Of a stretch of 64,000 nt of DNA, positions 1 to 10,433 are shown piece after piece. Positions within the stretch are counted from its first letter, which is position 1, and each line of letters starts with the position of its first letter. Source of the DNA: DATADW01 sp963733905 (GTDB lineage: Bacteria > Actinomycetota > Acidimicrobiia > Spongiisociales > DATADW01); NCBI GenBank assembly GCA_963733905.1, contig CAVTEU010000013.1:1-64000 (forward strand), in the 5' to 3' direction. A program made the position numbers and the translations under genes. The notes under the pieces were generated by a model. It saw only the letters and a list, made by a program, of their open reading frames with translations, had not been told where the DNA came from and did not search any database.

Positions 1-72
1 GAGCTGAGGGGATTTGAACCCCTGACCCCTTGCATGCCATGCAAGTGCTCTGCCGAGCTGAGCTACAGCCCC
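1..72 (-). tRNA. tRNA-Ala (anticodon GGC), 3' end cut by window edge
   Basis: The reverse strand folds as a cloverleaf. The 5' acceptor strand GGGGCTG begins at 72, the anticodon stem CTTGC/GCAAG encloses a loop with GGC, and the T loop is TTCAAAT. The 3' acceptor strand runs off the window, so the last paired base, the discriminator and any CCA are not visible. It lies just downstream of rsfS on the same strand. Confidence 0.95.
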
Positions 73-108
73 AGGGTGAGGCGAGGATTGTACCAGTGGG
101 TGACGAAG

Positions 109-483
109 TCAGGCTTCGGTGCTGACCGCTTGCCGCTCGATGCGGGGGGCGTCGCCCCAGAGACGCTCCAGGTCGTAATAGGCGCGGGTCTCGGGGAGGA
201 AGAGGTGGACGACGAAGTCGCCGTAGTCGAGCAGCAACCAAGAACCCGACTGCCGCCCTTCGATCCGGATGGGCTTGCGCTCGAAGGAGTCGAGCCGCTC
301 CTCCACGGCCTCGGCGAGCGTCTGAACATGGCGCTGCGACGTACCAGTGGCGATGACGAACCAGTCGGTGATCTGTATGAGGCGGGACACTTCGAGGAGC
401 ACCACCTCCTCGCCCTTCTTGGCATCGATCGCTTCTGCGGCGGCCTCGGCGAGGAGCCTGCTCTCGAAATCACTTGCAGTGAC
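109..483 (-). CDS. rsfS: Ribosomal silencing factor RsfS (Iojap family)
   Basis: RsfS binds ribosomal protein L14 and blocks subunit joining when nutrients are scarce. The protein shows the family core: an ITDWFVIATG strand, a QVxxLAEAV-like helix and a GSWLLLDYGDFVVHLF segment, ending after about 124 residues, the usual length. The expected N-terminus (TASDFESRLL) starts right after an AGGAGG ribosome site, but the codon there is GTC, not ATG or GTG; no standard start exists in frame before the upstream stop. Either a base is wrong or a rare start is used. It follows nadD by 74 bp on the same strand, the normal pairing. Confidence 0.9.
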   Translation of the reverse strand, partial: VTASDFESRLLAEAAAEAIDAKKGEEVVLLEVSRLIQITDWFVIATGTSQRHVQTLAEAVEERLDSFERKPIRIEGRQSGSWLLLDYGDFVVHLFLPETRAYYDLERLWGDAPRIERQAVSTEA

Positions 484-557
484 GGTCCCTACCTCCTGAT
501 CCGAATCTCGGCCCGAATCATAGTGATGCCCGGAGTTTCACCGGATCTGGTGCCGTG

Positions 558-1148
558 TCAGCGTTGCCCCAGGTACAGGTCATGGCGAAGCACATATCGC
601 CACACCGGGTCGGGTACCAGATACCGGAAGGGTCGGTCCTGCGCCGCCCTCATCCGGATGTCGGTGCCGCTCACATCCAGATCGGGCATGTCCAGCCAAA
701 CCGCCTCCGCACCACCCAGTTGATCGAGAGCCTCCTCCACCGCACTCTGGGAGGTGCCGGGGCGGGGCGCGACCGCGATCCGGGCTCGCCCCACCACTTC
801 GCGGGCGCGCTCCCACGTGGGAAGGCGGGCTGCGGAGTCGGCTCCGAGTATCAGCGTCAGCTCGTCGCCGCGGTCGAACTCGGCGAGGGTGTCGGCGGTA
901 AACGTGGGTCCGGGCCGGGCCACCTCGCGCTCATCGATCTCGAATCCGGCTGCCTCCTCCACCGCAAGACGGGTCATGGCTGTTCGATGGGCGGCGGGGG
1001 TGACCTCACGCCCCGCCTTTTGCCAGGGGTCCCCCGCCGGCATGAACCGCACCTCGTCAAGCTCGAGTTGGTGGCGCGCCGCGGCTCCCGCAACCAAATG
1101 GCCGAGGTGAACCGGGTCGAAAGTGCCACCGAGAATCCCCCTCCTCAC
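558..1148 (-). CDS. nadD: Nicotinate-nucleotide adenylyltransferase NadD
   Basis: NadD converts nicotinate mononucleotide and ATP to deamido-NAD in cytosolic NAD synthesis. The 196-residue protein opens with the nucleotidyltransferase motif GGTFDPVHLGH (residues about 7-17). It carries the second nucleotide-binding motif as SGTDIRMRA near residue 160 and a C-terminal VPDPVWRYV segment typical of NadD. Length and frame are intact. It lies between an M23-like gene and rsfS on the same strand. In many actinobacteria nadD directly follows proBA; here proA lies 11.6 kb away. Confidence 0.96.
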   Translation of the reverse strand: MRRGILGGTFDPVHLGHLVAGAAARHQLELDEVRFMPAGDPWQKAGREVTPAAHRTAMTRLAVEEAAGFEIDEREVARPGPTFTADTLAEFDRGDELTLILGADSAARLPTWERAREVVGRARIAVAPRPGTSQSAVEEALDQLGGAEAVWLDMPDLDVSGTDIRMRAAQDRPFRYLVPDPVWRYVLRHDLYLGQR

Positions 1149-1204
1149 GCCAGCAGCCTAGGACCGCGCCCACCCTCCCCGTTCCGCTGCGTCGCTGTGA
1201 CCGT

Positions 1205-1693
1205 TCACGATCCTGCAGGCGGCGGCAGCAGCCAGAGCGCCTTGGTGAGGTCGACAGGGAGGCACCCGAGCACGGTCATCGGATCGACATAGACGTCGTC
1301 GATGCGAACCGAGAAGTGGAGCGCCTCCGAGCCGTGGGCCATTCCGGAGCGGGCGATCACCTGGCCGGTCGTGACCCGGCCACCAGCCCAGGTGACATCC
1401 TGGAGATAGGAATAGCTGGTCTTGAGCCCGCCACCGTGGTCGACGGTGAATGTCCGGTTGCCGGCCACCGTCCCGTTGAAGCTGACCGCGCCGGGACCCG
1501 CCGCCACCACCGGTGTTCCTGGATCGACACCGAAGTCGACGCCCCAATGACCGGCCCACCGCCCGATGGGGGCGAAGCCGGCAACCACCGGACCGTCTAC
1601 TGGTGCTGCCATGCCGATGCACAGCTCGGGCTGAGGGGCCGCCAGACCGGCCGTCAGCAGGGCGAGGACAGCCAGGAGTCTCACGTTGGTAAC
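1205..1693 (-). CDS. Secreted M23-like protein with degenerate active site
   Basis: This exported protein of about 162 residues begins with a hydrophobic signal (VRLLAVLALLTAGLAAP) and consists of one LytM/M23 beta domain. The zinc ligands survive: His and Asp in HWGVDFG, and the last His in ALHFSVR. The two catalytic histidines of the family are gone: the usual YxHL reads SYSYL and the usual HLHF reads ALHF. It is therefore probably not an active endopeptidase and may bind or regulate wall material, as degenerate LytM proteins do. The GTG at 1693 is preferred because it places the signal peptide at the N-terminus; the frame is open to 1726. Confidence 0.75.
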   Translation of the reverse strand, partial: VTNVRLLAVLALLTAGLAAPQPELCIGMAAPVDGPVVAGFAPIGRWAGHWGVDFGVDPGTPVVAAGPGAVSFNGTVAGNRTFTVDHGGGLKTSYSYLQDVTWAGGRVTTGQVIARSGMAHGSEALHFSVRIDDVYVDPMTVLGCLPVDLTKALWLLPPPAGS

Positions 1694-1802
1694 ACCTCTC
1701 CCCCGTCCCAGGTCAAGGTACCCCACGCCTGGCCGGGCTGGAAGCGGTACGTGCGGAGCCGATTAGGGTCGCGCCGCGCGCGCACACACTGGAAGGACCT
1801 CG

Positions 1803-2838
1803 ATGACCGACCGACCGGTACGAATCGGACTGATGGGCTTCGGGCGGATAGGACGCAACCTGTTCCGCCAGCTCCGCGGCCACCCGACACTCGAGATCTC
1901 CCACATCGTCGACACAGCGGACCCGGAAGGGCTGACCTACCTGCTCAAGTACGACTCGATCTACGGGCGCTTCCCCACCCCGGTGAGCCTCGAAGGGAAC
2001 ACACTGACCATCGCCGGCAAGAGCAGCGAGTTCCGCCAGGAGAAAGAGCCCGGCGACACGCCATGGGGCGATCTCGGGCGTCGAGGTGGTCGTCCAGGCC
2101 ACCGGCAAGTACCGCACCTCCGAGTATGCCCGACGCCACCTAGACGCCGGGGCGCGCAAGGTGATCCTCGCCTCCACCCCCGAGACCCCCGGTGACGTGC
2201 CGATCCTCCTGCGCGGGATCAACGACGAGCTACTGACACCCGAGCTCGACATCGTTGCGCTGGGCTCCAACACGTCGAACGCGGTCGCCCCGATTCTGCT
2301 GATCCTCGACGAGACCTTCGGCCTCGACCGCTGCTTCTTCACCACCGTCCACGCCTTCACCAACGTCGCAGCGGCTGGCCGACGTCCCCGGATCGGATGG
2401 GTTCCGCACGAGCCGGGCCGCCGGGGAGAACATCATCCCGGCGGAGACCAACTCCCCTCAGATCCTCGAGGAGGTGATGCCCCAGCTGACCGGGAAGATC
2501 CAGGGCGTCGCTCTCAATGTCCCGGTGGCCGACGGCTCCACCGTGGACATGGTCTCCATCCTCGACCGGGCGACCACGATCGAAGAGCTCAATGCCGCGG
2601 TCGAGGCGGCGGCGAAGGAGCGGTTCGCCGGGATCATCGAGTACTCGGTCGATCCAATCGTCTCCAGCGACGTGGTGGGCTCGACTCACTCCGGGGTGTA
2701 CGACAGCCTGGCAACCATGGTGATCGAGGGGAACATGACGAAGACGATCGTCTGGTACGACAACGGCTGGGGGTACACCGCCCGACTCATCGAGGTCCTC
2801 GAAACCACCGCCTCCCAACTCCCCCAGGAGGTGAGCTC

Positions 2839-2842
<4 letters not shown>
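1803..2842 (+). CDS. GAPDH-like protein lacking the catalytic cysteine (two frame breaks)
   Basis: This is the first of two tandem GAPDH-family genes. The NAD-binding start (GFGRIGRN), the LLKYDSIYG segment, the TVHAFTN histidine and the WYDNGWGY C-terminal motif are all present over about 345 residues. The catalytic SNASCTTNC motif, however, is reduced to SNTSNAVAP, with Asn in place of Cys (codon 2278-2280) and a three-residue deletion. The phosphate-binding TTTGAAKAV region reads AETNSPQIL. Classical phosphorylating GAPDH activity is therefore unlikely. The frame is broken by an extra G at 2076-2078 and an extra base at 2368, both probable sequencing insertions. A GGAAGGA ribosome site precedes the ATG. 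The stop overlaps the next start (ATGA). Confidence 0.8.
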
Positions 2843-3871
<1,029 letters not shown>

Positions 3872-3892
3872 TCGGGCCAGCGAGACATCGCA

Positions 3893-6178
3893 CTAGGCGG
3901 TGCCGGTCGCCCGGCGAATGGCCTGCCAAACCTGCTCCGCCCGGAGCGGGATCTGGAGGTCGGTGACCCCCAGCGGTGCCAGAGCGTCGATGGTCGCGTT
4001 GAGCACCGCTGGGGTCGAACCCACGGTCCCCGCCTCGCCCACTCCCTTCGCCCCGAGCGGATTGGTCGGGCTGGGGGTGCACGTCTCCCCGAGCCGGAAG
4101 CTGGGCAGCCGGGAGGCGGTGGGGAGCAGATAGTCAACCATCGAGGCGGTGAGCAGGTTGCCGTCGGGGTCGTAGCGAGCTTCCTCCCACATCGCCTGGC
4201 CGATCCCCTGCGCCAGACCGCCGTGGCGCTGACCGGAGGCCAGCATGGGGTTGACGATGACCCCGGCGTCGTCCACCGCCCAGATCTGCTGCAGGTCCAC
4301 ATCGCCGGTCGAGGGGTCGACTTCCACCACGGCGAGGTGCATCCCGAAGGGGAAGTTGAGGCCGCCCGAGACGAAGTGGTGCTCCTCCTCGAGACCCGGC
4401 TCCTCGCCCGGCGGCATCTGGCGCGCCGTCCAGGCCTTCCCGACCAGGTCCTCCCAGCCGATAGCGACATCGGTCCCTCTCACCGTGGCGTTCCCACCGG
4501 CGAGGACCACATCCTCGGGAGCGGCCTCGAGGGCGTGCGCCGCGACGCGCCGCAGCTTGGCGGCCACCAGTGCGGGCGGCGCCGAGCACCCCGCTGCCGC
4601 CGTGTGCCACCGAACGCGAGCCCGATGTCCCCCAGCCGTACGGCGCCGAAGCCGAGTCGCCCTGCTCGACGCGCACCCGGGTCGGCTCTATCCCCAGTTC
4701 GGCGGCGACGATCTGGGCGAAGGCGGTGCGGTGACCCTGTCCCTGGTCGAGCGTCCCCGCCGACGCGGTGACCGACCCGTCGGGGTGGACGGTGACCCGA
4801 CCGGCTTCCCATTCCTCGAAACCGCACGCCTCGACGTACGCGCCGAGCCCTATCCCCATGTACCGCCCCTCGCGGCGCATCTGGTCCTGGGTCCGGCGCA
4901 GCTCGGCATAGCCCGACATCTCGAGCAGCCGGTCGAGAGCCCTCGGGTAGTCACCCGAGTCGAAGGTGTACCCACCGGCCGAGGCGTATGGGAATCGGTC
5001 GGGGGCAATCAGATTGACCCGCCTCACCTCTGCCGGGTCGAGCCTGAGTTCGGCGGCTATCCGGTCGATCACCCGCTCCAATGTCAGCGTCGCCTCGGGC
5101 CGGCCGGCGCCGCGGTAGATGCCCATCGGCGCCCGGTTCGTGTAGACGCCTCGCTGGCGCCAGGCGTACACGCCGATGTCGTACGGACCCGTCCCAATCC
5201 TCGGAGTGGACGGGACCGGCGCCAGGTAGCGCTGCCGGCATCCCAAGTCGACGATCGAGTCAACCCAGAGCCCGAGAATCCGACCGTCGGGTCCCGCCAT
5301 CGCCCGGAAATGGTGCCGCTGCGCCCTGCCGTGGCCGATCACGGCGATGTGCTCACGGCGGGACTCAACCCAGCGCACCGGTCTCCGGCAGCGCTTGGCG
5401 GCGATCACCGCCAGCATCTCCTCCTCGGCCAGGTCGAACTTGCATCCGAAGGCGCCGCCGACGAAGGGCGTAACCACCCGCACCGACGACTGTGGCAAGC
5501 CCGAAGGCCTTTGCCAGTTCCTCCGCCATGAGGTGCGGTGCCTGGCTGCCGAGGTGGACGGTGAGGGCGTCGTCGCGCCACTCGGCCACCACAACTCTCG
5601 TCTCGATGGGGCTTGGGACCACGCGGGGATGTTCGATCGTCCCCTCGATCACGGTGGCGGCGGCCAGGGCATCGACAGCCGACGGATCTCCACCCTTGCG
5701 CTCGTAAGCGACGTTCCCCTCCATGTCTGGATGGATCGGTGGTGCCTCGATCGCCTCTTCGGGGTCATTCGCCACGGGTAGAGGCTCGTAGTCGACGAGC
5801 ACCAACTCGGTGGCGTCGAGCGCCTGTTGCGAGGTCTCGGCGATGATCGCCACCACCGGATCGCCCACCATCAACACCCTGCCCTGTGCCAACGGGCTGC
5901 GTGTCGGGATGTTTCGACTGAGGACTCGGCGCCGGCGGACCGTGGATATCGGAGACATCCTCGGGGCGAATCACCAGGATGACCCCATCGGCGCTCTCGG
6001 CCTCTGATGTGTCGATCGCCTCCACGGTGGCATGGGCGTATGGGCTGCGGACAAGCGCCATGTGCGCCGTGCCGAAAGGCTGGAGGTCCCCGGTATACCG
6101 GCCTTGGCCGGTCACCAGCGCCACGTCCTCCAACCGGCGCAAGGGAGATCCGATCGGGTTGGTTGGAGGAGAGCTCAC
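3893..6178 (-). CDS. Molybdopterin-dependent hydroxylase large subunit, form II CoxL-like (three frame breaks)
   Basis: This is the large catalytic subunit of the xanthine dehydrogenase / CO dehydrogenase family, about 760 residues. Visible in order: the N-terminal domain (SPLRRLEDVALVTGQGRYTGD), FVGGAFGCKFD, the loop IYRGAGR, GQGHRTAFAQI at the cofactor site, and GAKGVGEAGTVG with the catalytic Glu. The loop is of the form II type (AYRGAGR), not AYxCSFR, so oxidation of an organic substrate is likelier than CO oxidation. No FAD or [2Fe-2S] subunit lies beside it, which is odd for a heterotrimer. Frame breaks near 4577, 5497 and 5930 each look like one inserted base. It converges on gap and diverges from the thiolase gene. 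The GTG at 6178 is the chosen start. Confidence 0.88.
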
Positions 6179-6303
6179 GGGTGGGGCAGGGTAACGGGGA
6201 CCGACCGAGACTCTGTCCGAAGTGCCGATGGACGGCGGGCGGCGTCGATCGTTCAAAGCGACAAGACTGGTGGTGTCTTCATTTGGCGACGAGGAGCCGA
6301 TCG

Positions 6304-7511
6304 GTGGACGTTTTCATAGTCGATGCATGCCGCACTCCCATGGGGAAGATCGGCGGCCAGCTCGCCCACGTGAGACCCGACGATCTGGCGGCGCATGCCA
6401 TCCGCAGGCTCACCGAGCGCAACCCATCGCTCGACCCACGGGACATCGAGGACGTCGTCTGGGGCGCCGCCAACCAAGCGGGTGAGGACAACCGCAACGT
6501 CGCCCGGATGGCGGTGCTGCTCGCCGGTCTGCCCGACACGGTCCCCGGCGCCACCGTCAACCGGCTTTGCGGGTCGGGGCTGCAGGCGGTGGTCACGGCG
6601 GCGCACGCCTTGGCCGGTGGTTGGGGCGATGTGATGGTGGCCGGGGGTTCGGAGTCGATGAGCCGGGCACCGTGGGTGATCGCCAAGCCCGACCGGCCTT
6701 TCCCGACGGGAGCGCCTGAGGCGTTCGACACCACGCTCGGCTGGCGGCTGGTCAATCCCAGGATGGCCGAACTCCACGGGCTGCTGGCGATGGGCGAGAC
6801 CGCCGAGGTCGTCGCCGAGCGTTATGGCATCGACAGGCAGATGCAGGACGAGTTCGCCCTCGCCAGCCACCAGCGGGCGGTGTCGGCACAACAGGAAGAG
6901 CGGTTTCGGGCCGAGTTGGAACCGATCGAGGCACCGACCGATCACCGACACAAGAGCACGTTCCATCGCTGACCGCCGACGAGGGACCGCGGCCCGATAC
7001 TTCGCTCGAGGCGCTCGCTTCGCTCCGCCCGGTCTTCCGCCAGGGCGGGACCGTCACCGCAGGCAACTCCTCGCCGATGAACGACGGTGCCGCCGCCGTG
7101 CTGGTTGCCACCGAGGAGGGGATGAGCCGGCACGGGCTGGAGCCGATGGCACGCGTGGTGGCGTCGGCGGCTGCAGGGGTCCATCCCGACGTGATGGGCA
7201 TCGGGCCGGTCCCGGCAACACGGAAGGCTTTGGAGCGGGCCGGGCTGACCACCGCAGACCTCGACGTCATCGAGCTGAACGAGGCGTTCGCCGCCCAGGC
7301 ACTGGCATGCGTTGGCGAGCTCAAGCTCGACCCCGACAGGGTCAACGTCAACGGCGGAGCAATCGCCCTCGGGCATCCGCTGGGCGCCTCCGGTGCCCGG
7401 ATCCTCACCACGCTCGTCCATGAGATGGCCCGCCGTGATGCGCGCTACGGGTTGGCGACGATGTGCATCGGGGTCGGTCAGGGCATCGCCCTAGTGATCG
7501 AGCGGGTGTGA
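6304..7511 (+). CDS. Acetyl-CoA acyltransferase (thiolase), PcaF-like (frame break near 6935-6960)
   Basis: The gene encodes a degradative thiolase of about 400 residues that cleaves a 3-ketoacyl-CoA with CoA. The nucleophilic Cys lies in NRLCGSG (residue about 90), the catalytic His in GGAIALGHPLG, and the second Cys in MCIGVGQG. The N-terminal stretch ANQAGEDNRNVARMA and the GWRLVNPRM loop resemble beta-ketoadipyl-CoA thiolases. The reading frame changes by two positions between about 6935 and 6960. The GTG start at 6304 has GAGGAG upstream. The stop overlaps the next start (GTGTGA), so it heads a coupled cassette of CoA-thioester genes. Confidence 0.92.
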
Positions 7512-8654
7512 CCGCACCGCTTGCGGGGGTGCGGGTCATGGAGGTGGCCAATTTGGTCGCCGCTCCCTATGCCGGTTTGTTGCTCGCCGACCTGGGTGCC
7601 GACGTCATCAAGGTGGAGCCACCCGGTGGAGATCTCTCGCGCGGGTTCGGCCCATACGTGGGAGAGCAGTCGGTCTTCTTCGTGGCGATGAACCGGGGCA
7701 AGAGATCGGTCTGCCTCGACCCCAAGCAACCGCGGTCACGGGCCGCGCTGGCACGGCTGGCGGCGAGCGCCGATGTGGTGCTGCACAACCTGCGCGCCGG
7801 CGCCATGGAGAGGATGGGTCTGGGCGAGGACGATGTCCGCCGAGACAACCCGGACGTCATCTACGCCGTGGTCACCGCCTTTGGGAGCGAGGGCCCATAC
7901 GCCGACCGCGCCGGGATCGACGTGGTGTTCCAGGGCGAATCGGGGATGATCTCGATAACCGGTCATCCAGGGGACCCACCCCAGAAGACCGCCACCACGA
8001 TCGGCGACTACGTGGCCGCCGCCCATATCGCCACCGCCATCGTCGCCGCGTTGAAAGGATGGTGTCGGCCGCCGGGTCGAGGTGGCGGTACGCGACTCGC
8101 TCATCGCCGTCCAGTCGGGATGGAACGCCCTCCACTTTGCAGACGGCACCCAGCCGCCCCGCACCGGGACCGCGTCCCCTTACCTGGCGCCCAACCAGGT
8201 GCTCGCCACCGCCGACGGGCACATGACCCTCGCCGTCACCTCCGACCGCCATTTCGCCGTTCTGTGCGAGGTCATCGAACGGCCCGATCTGGCCGGCGCC
8301 TACCCCGGCAACGAGGAACGGATGGCAGCAAGGACGCAGCTTGCCGCCGAGTTGGAAGCGGTCTTCCGAACCCGCCCGACCGCCGAATGGGTCGACCTGC
8401 TGGTCGGAGCCGGCCTACCTGCCGGGAAGGTGCTCACCCTGCCCGATGTCTTCGCCGACCCACAGGTTCGCCACAACGAGATGGTGGTGGAGATCACCGA
8501 CCCGATCGCCGGCCCGATCCGAACCACCGGTACGCCGCTCCGGGTCGACTCCGCCCCGGCGCGGGCGGCTCGCCCTCCCCCCAGGCTGGGCGAGCACACC
8601 GCTGAGGTGCTGGCCGATCTCGGGATGGGCGATGTGGGCGGGCCGGTGACTTGA
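7508..8654 (+). CDS. CaiB/BaiF family (class III) CoA-transferase (one frame break)
   Basis: Class III CoA-transferases move CoA between carboxylic acids. The family N-terminus is clear: PLAGVRVMEVANLVAAPYAGLLLADLGA (here split as PLAGVRVMEV, then LVAAPYAG and LADLGADVIKVE). The expected catalytic Asp sits in GIDVVFQGESG, where the family has a conserved Asp before the 'Q..SG' segment. The C-terminal half (TPLRVDSAPA, PPRLGEHTAEVL) is also typical. Total length is about 381 residues. An extra base near 8063 splits the frame. It overlaps the thiolase at its start and the next gene at its stop. Confidence 0.92.
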
Positions 8655-9077
8655 GCCTCCTACCGTCCCCCGAGGTCCTCTCCGCGGCTGGTATCGACCC
8701 GTCTTCGGTGGTCGTGGTGACCGCTCCTTCGGCAGACAGCTGGGAGACGGCGCGGGCTGCGCTCTATCGAGGCGTTCGTCGCCACCAGGGAGGCCGTTGT
8801 CGCCGGTCTGCCGGTCGTGGTGATCGTCCACGGCGACGATCTGCTCGGGCGACGGGGAGCGCCGGCGGCAATGGTGGCCTGCGGTCTCCTTTCGGGGGCG
8901 CGGACTGCCGCCATCGAAGGACTCAAGCCCGGCATCCCGGTGAACGTGCTCGCCGTCGAGGACGACACCGCCCCCGAGGTTGTGGCGTCTTGGGTGGGGC
9001 GTCTTGCCGCCAAGGGGGGACCCAGCGGTGAGTTGGTTCACCTGGGGAGCGCCCATCTCGGCAAGGCCCTGGCATGA
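8651..9077 (+). CDS. Truncated SDR-like protein without catalytic residues (one frame break)
   Basis: This product of about 141 residues resembles only the second half of a short-chain dehydrogenase: a VVVIVHGDD strand, a helix where YxxxK should lie (GLLSGARTA), IPVNVLAVEDD in place of 'RVNAIAPG', and a C-terminal GELVHLGS strand. Neither the TGxxxGIG cofactor motif nor the Tyr-Lys pair is present, so it is not an active dehydrogenase on its own. It may form a heteromer with the active SDR encoded immediately downstream. The TTG start overlaps the CoA-transferase stop, and its own stop overlaps the next ATG. An extra T near 8767 breaks the frame. Confidence 0.6.
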
Positions 9078-9784
9078 ACGCCGTCGTCACGGGTGCGGCC
9101 ACCGGGATCGGACGCGCCATCGCCCGGAGGTTCGCTGCCGAGGGGATGGGGCTGATCCTGGCCGACGTGTCTCCTCTGTTGGGCGAGGTCGTCGCCGAGC
9201 TCGAGGAAGGTGGCGCCGAGGTCGTGGCCGCCCAGGTGGATCTCACCACCGACAGCGCCCGCCAGGAGGTGAGACTTCTGGCTGAGCGCGCCGGGGGGTT
9301 GCGGGCTTTGGTCAACAATGCCGGGATCACCCGCGATGCCCGGCTGGTCAACCTGAGCGACGAAGCATTCACCGCGGTGCTCGATGTCAACCTGGGAGCC
9401 ACCTATCAGCTCACAGTCGAACTGGCCCCGCTGTTCGAGGACGGCGCAGCCGTGGTGAACATGGCCTCGCGGGCGTACCTGGGAAACTTCGGGCAGTACA
9501 ACTACAGCGTCTCCAAGGGCGGGGTCGTGGGGATGACCCGGGCCATGGCGCTGGAACTGGCTCCGCGGGTCCGTGTCAACGCCATCGCCCCCGGGCTCAT
9601 CGCCACCGAGATGACCATGGCGATCCCCGCCGACGTGCGGGAGAAGATGGTCGACGCCATACCTCTGGAGAGGATGGGAACACCCGAAGAGGTCGCCGAG
9701 CTTGCCGCCTTTCTCGTCTCCGACTCCTCCAGCTACCTCACCGGAGAGGTGATCGTCATCGGCGGAGGCCGAAGCCTGGCATAA
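9074..9784 (+). CDS. Short-chain dehydrogenase/reductase, FabG-like
   Basis: This 236-residue classical SDR is an NAD(P)-dependent alcohol/ketone oxidoreductase. It has the cofactor motif TGAATGIG (residues 6-13), the NNAG motif near residue 76, the catalytic Ser in NMASRAY, the YSVSK Tyr-Lys pair near residue 138, and VNAIAPG followed by T.MT. The frame is intact. It ends the four-gene cassette, where the likely job is oxidation or reduction of a 3-hydroxy/3-ketoacyl-CoA between the CoA-transferase and thiolase steps; this role is inferred from context. Confidence 0.93.
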   Translation: MNAVVTGAATGIGRAIARRFAAEGMGLILADVSPLLGEVVAELEEGGAEVVAAQVDLTTDSARQEVRLLAERAGGLRALVNNAGITRDARLVNLSDEAFTAVLDVNLGATYQLTVELAPLFEDGAAVVNMASRAYLGNFGQYNYSVSKGGVVGMTRAMALELAPRVRVNAIAPGLIATEMTMAIPADVREKMVDAIPLERMGTPEEVAELAAFLVSDSSSYLTGEVIVIGGGRSLA

Positions 9785-9796
9785 GCAGCGGCTAAG

Positions 9797-9823
9797 ACGG
9801 CAGACGGCAGACGGCAGACGGCG
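9797..9823. repeat. Heptamer tandem repeat CGGCAGA (intergenic)
   Basis: About 3.5 copies of the 7-bp unit CGGCAGA lie just after the SDR stop. The same unit recurs at 53102-53154 and, in the other orientation, at 25353-25382, always between genes. Confidence 0.85.
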
Positions 9824-9853
9824 GTAGCCAAGTCCAAGTCCGACCTCCCTCGC

Positions 9854-9885
9854 CTGGTCGGGGCGGCCTCGTACGGCCCGACCAG
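9854..9885. terminator. Hairpin between convergent genes
   Basis: The inverted repeat CTGGTCGGG / CCCGACCAG (9854-9862 with 9877-9885) lies between the SDR gene and the MaoC gene, which converge. There is no T-tract, as is common for actinobacterial terminators. A second small GC hairpin (GGCGGC/GCCGCC) follows near 9928-9941. Confidence 0.5.
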
Positions 9886-9951
9886 CACCAGCTGCGCCGG
9901 CCTCGAAGGGCCGCACGAGTGACATGCCTCGGCGGCCTGCCGCCGGGCAAT

Positions 9952-10398
9952 CTACCACAACAGTCTTGTGAGGGTCTCGGCGACCAGCGCAGGTTTGTCG
10001 GATCCCTCCAACTCGACGGTGACTGTCCGCTTGATCTGGACACCGCCGGGAACCTCGGTCACCTCGTCGAGCCGGGTCCGGGCTCGAACGCGACCTCCGG
10101 CAGGGACCGGAGTGATGAATCGGGTCCTGTCGAGCCCGTAGTTGATCCCCATCCGGGGCTGGGGGACCGGCAACAGCTGATCGGCGAGTAGCGCCGGGAG
10201 CAGCGACAGGGTTAGGAAGCCGTGGGCGATGGTCCCGCCGAATGGACCCTGGGCGGCTCGGTCCTGGTCGATGTGGATCCACTGGTGGTCGCCCGTGGCA
10301 TCTGCGAAGGCGTCGATCCGGTCCTGGTCGATCACCTCCCACTCGCTGACACCGATCTCGGTGCCAACGAGCGCCATCAACTCATCGTGTGTTGCCAT
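9952..10398 (-). CDS. MaoC-like hotdog-fold (R)-enoyl-CoA hydratase
   Basis: This MaoC-type dehydratase has 148 residues. The hydratase-2 motif is clear: ATGDHQWIHID followed by AAQGPFGGTIAHGFLTLSL (residues about 34-68), with the Asp and His used for water addition to trans-2-enoyl-CoA. The ATG at 10398 is chosen over the TTG at 10407. It converges on the CoA-thioester cassette and is likely to work with it, though on the opposite strand. The downstream side holds repeats and hairpins only. Confidence 0.9.
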   Translation of the reverse strand: MATHDELMALVGTEIGVSEWEVIDQDRIDAFADATGDHQWIHIDQDRAAQGPFGGTIAHGFLTLSLLPALLADQLLPVPQPRMGINYGLDRTRFITPVPAGGRVRARTRLDEVTEVPGGVQIKRTVTVELEGSDKPALVAETLTRLLW

Positions 10399-10433
10399 GG
10401 CGGCCAACCTACCCCAACCCGCCGTCTGCCCCG

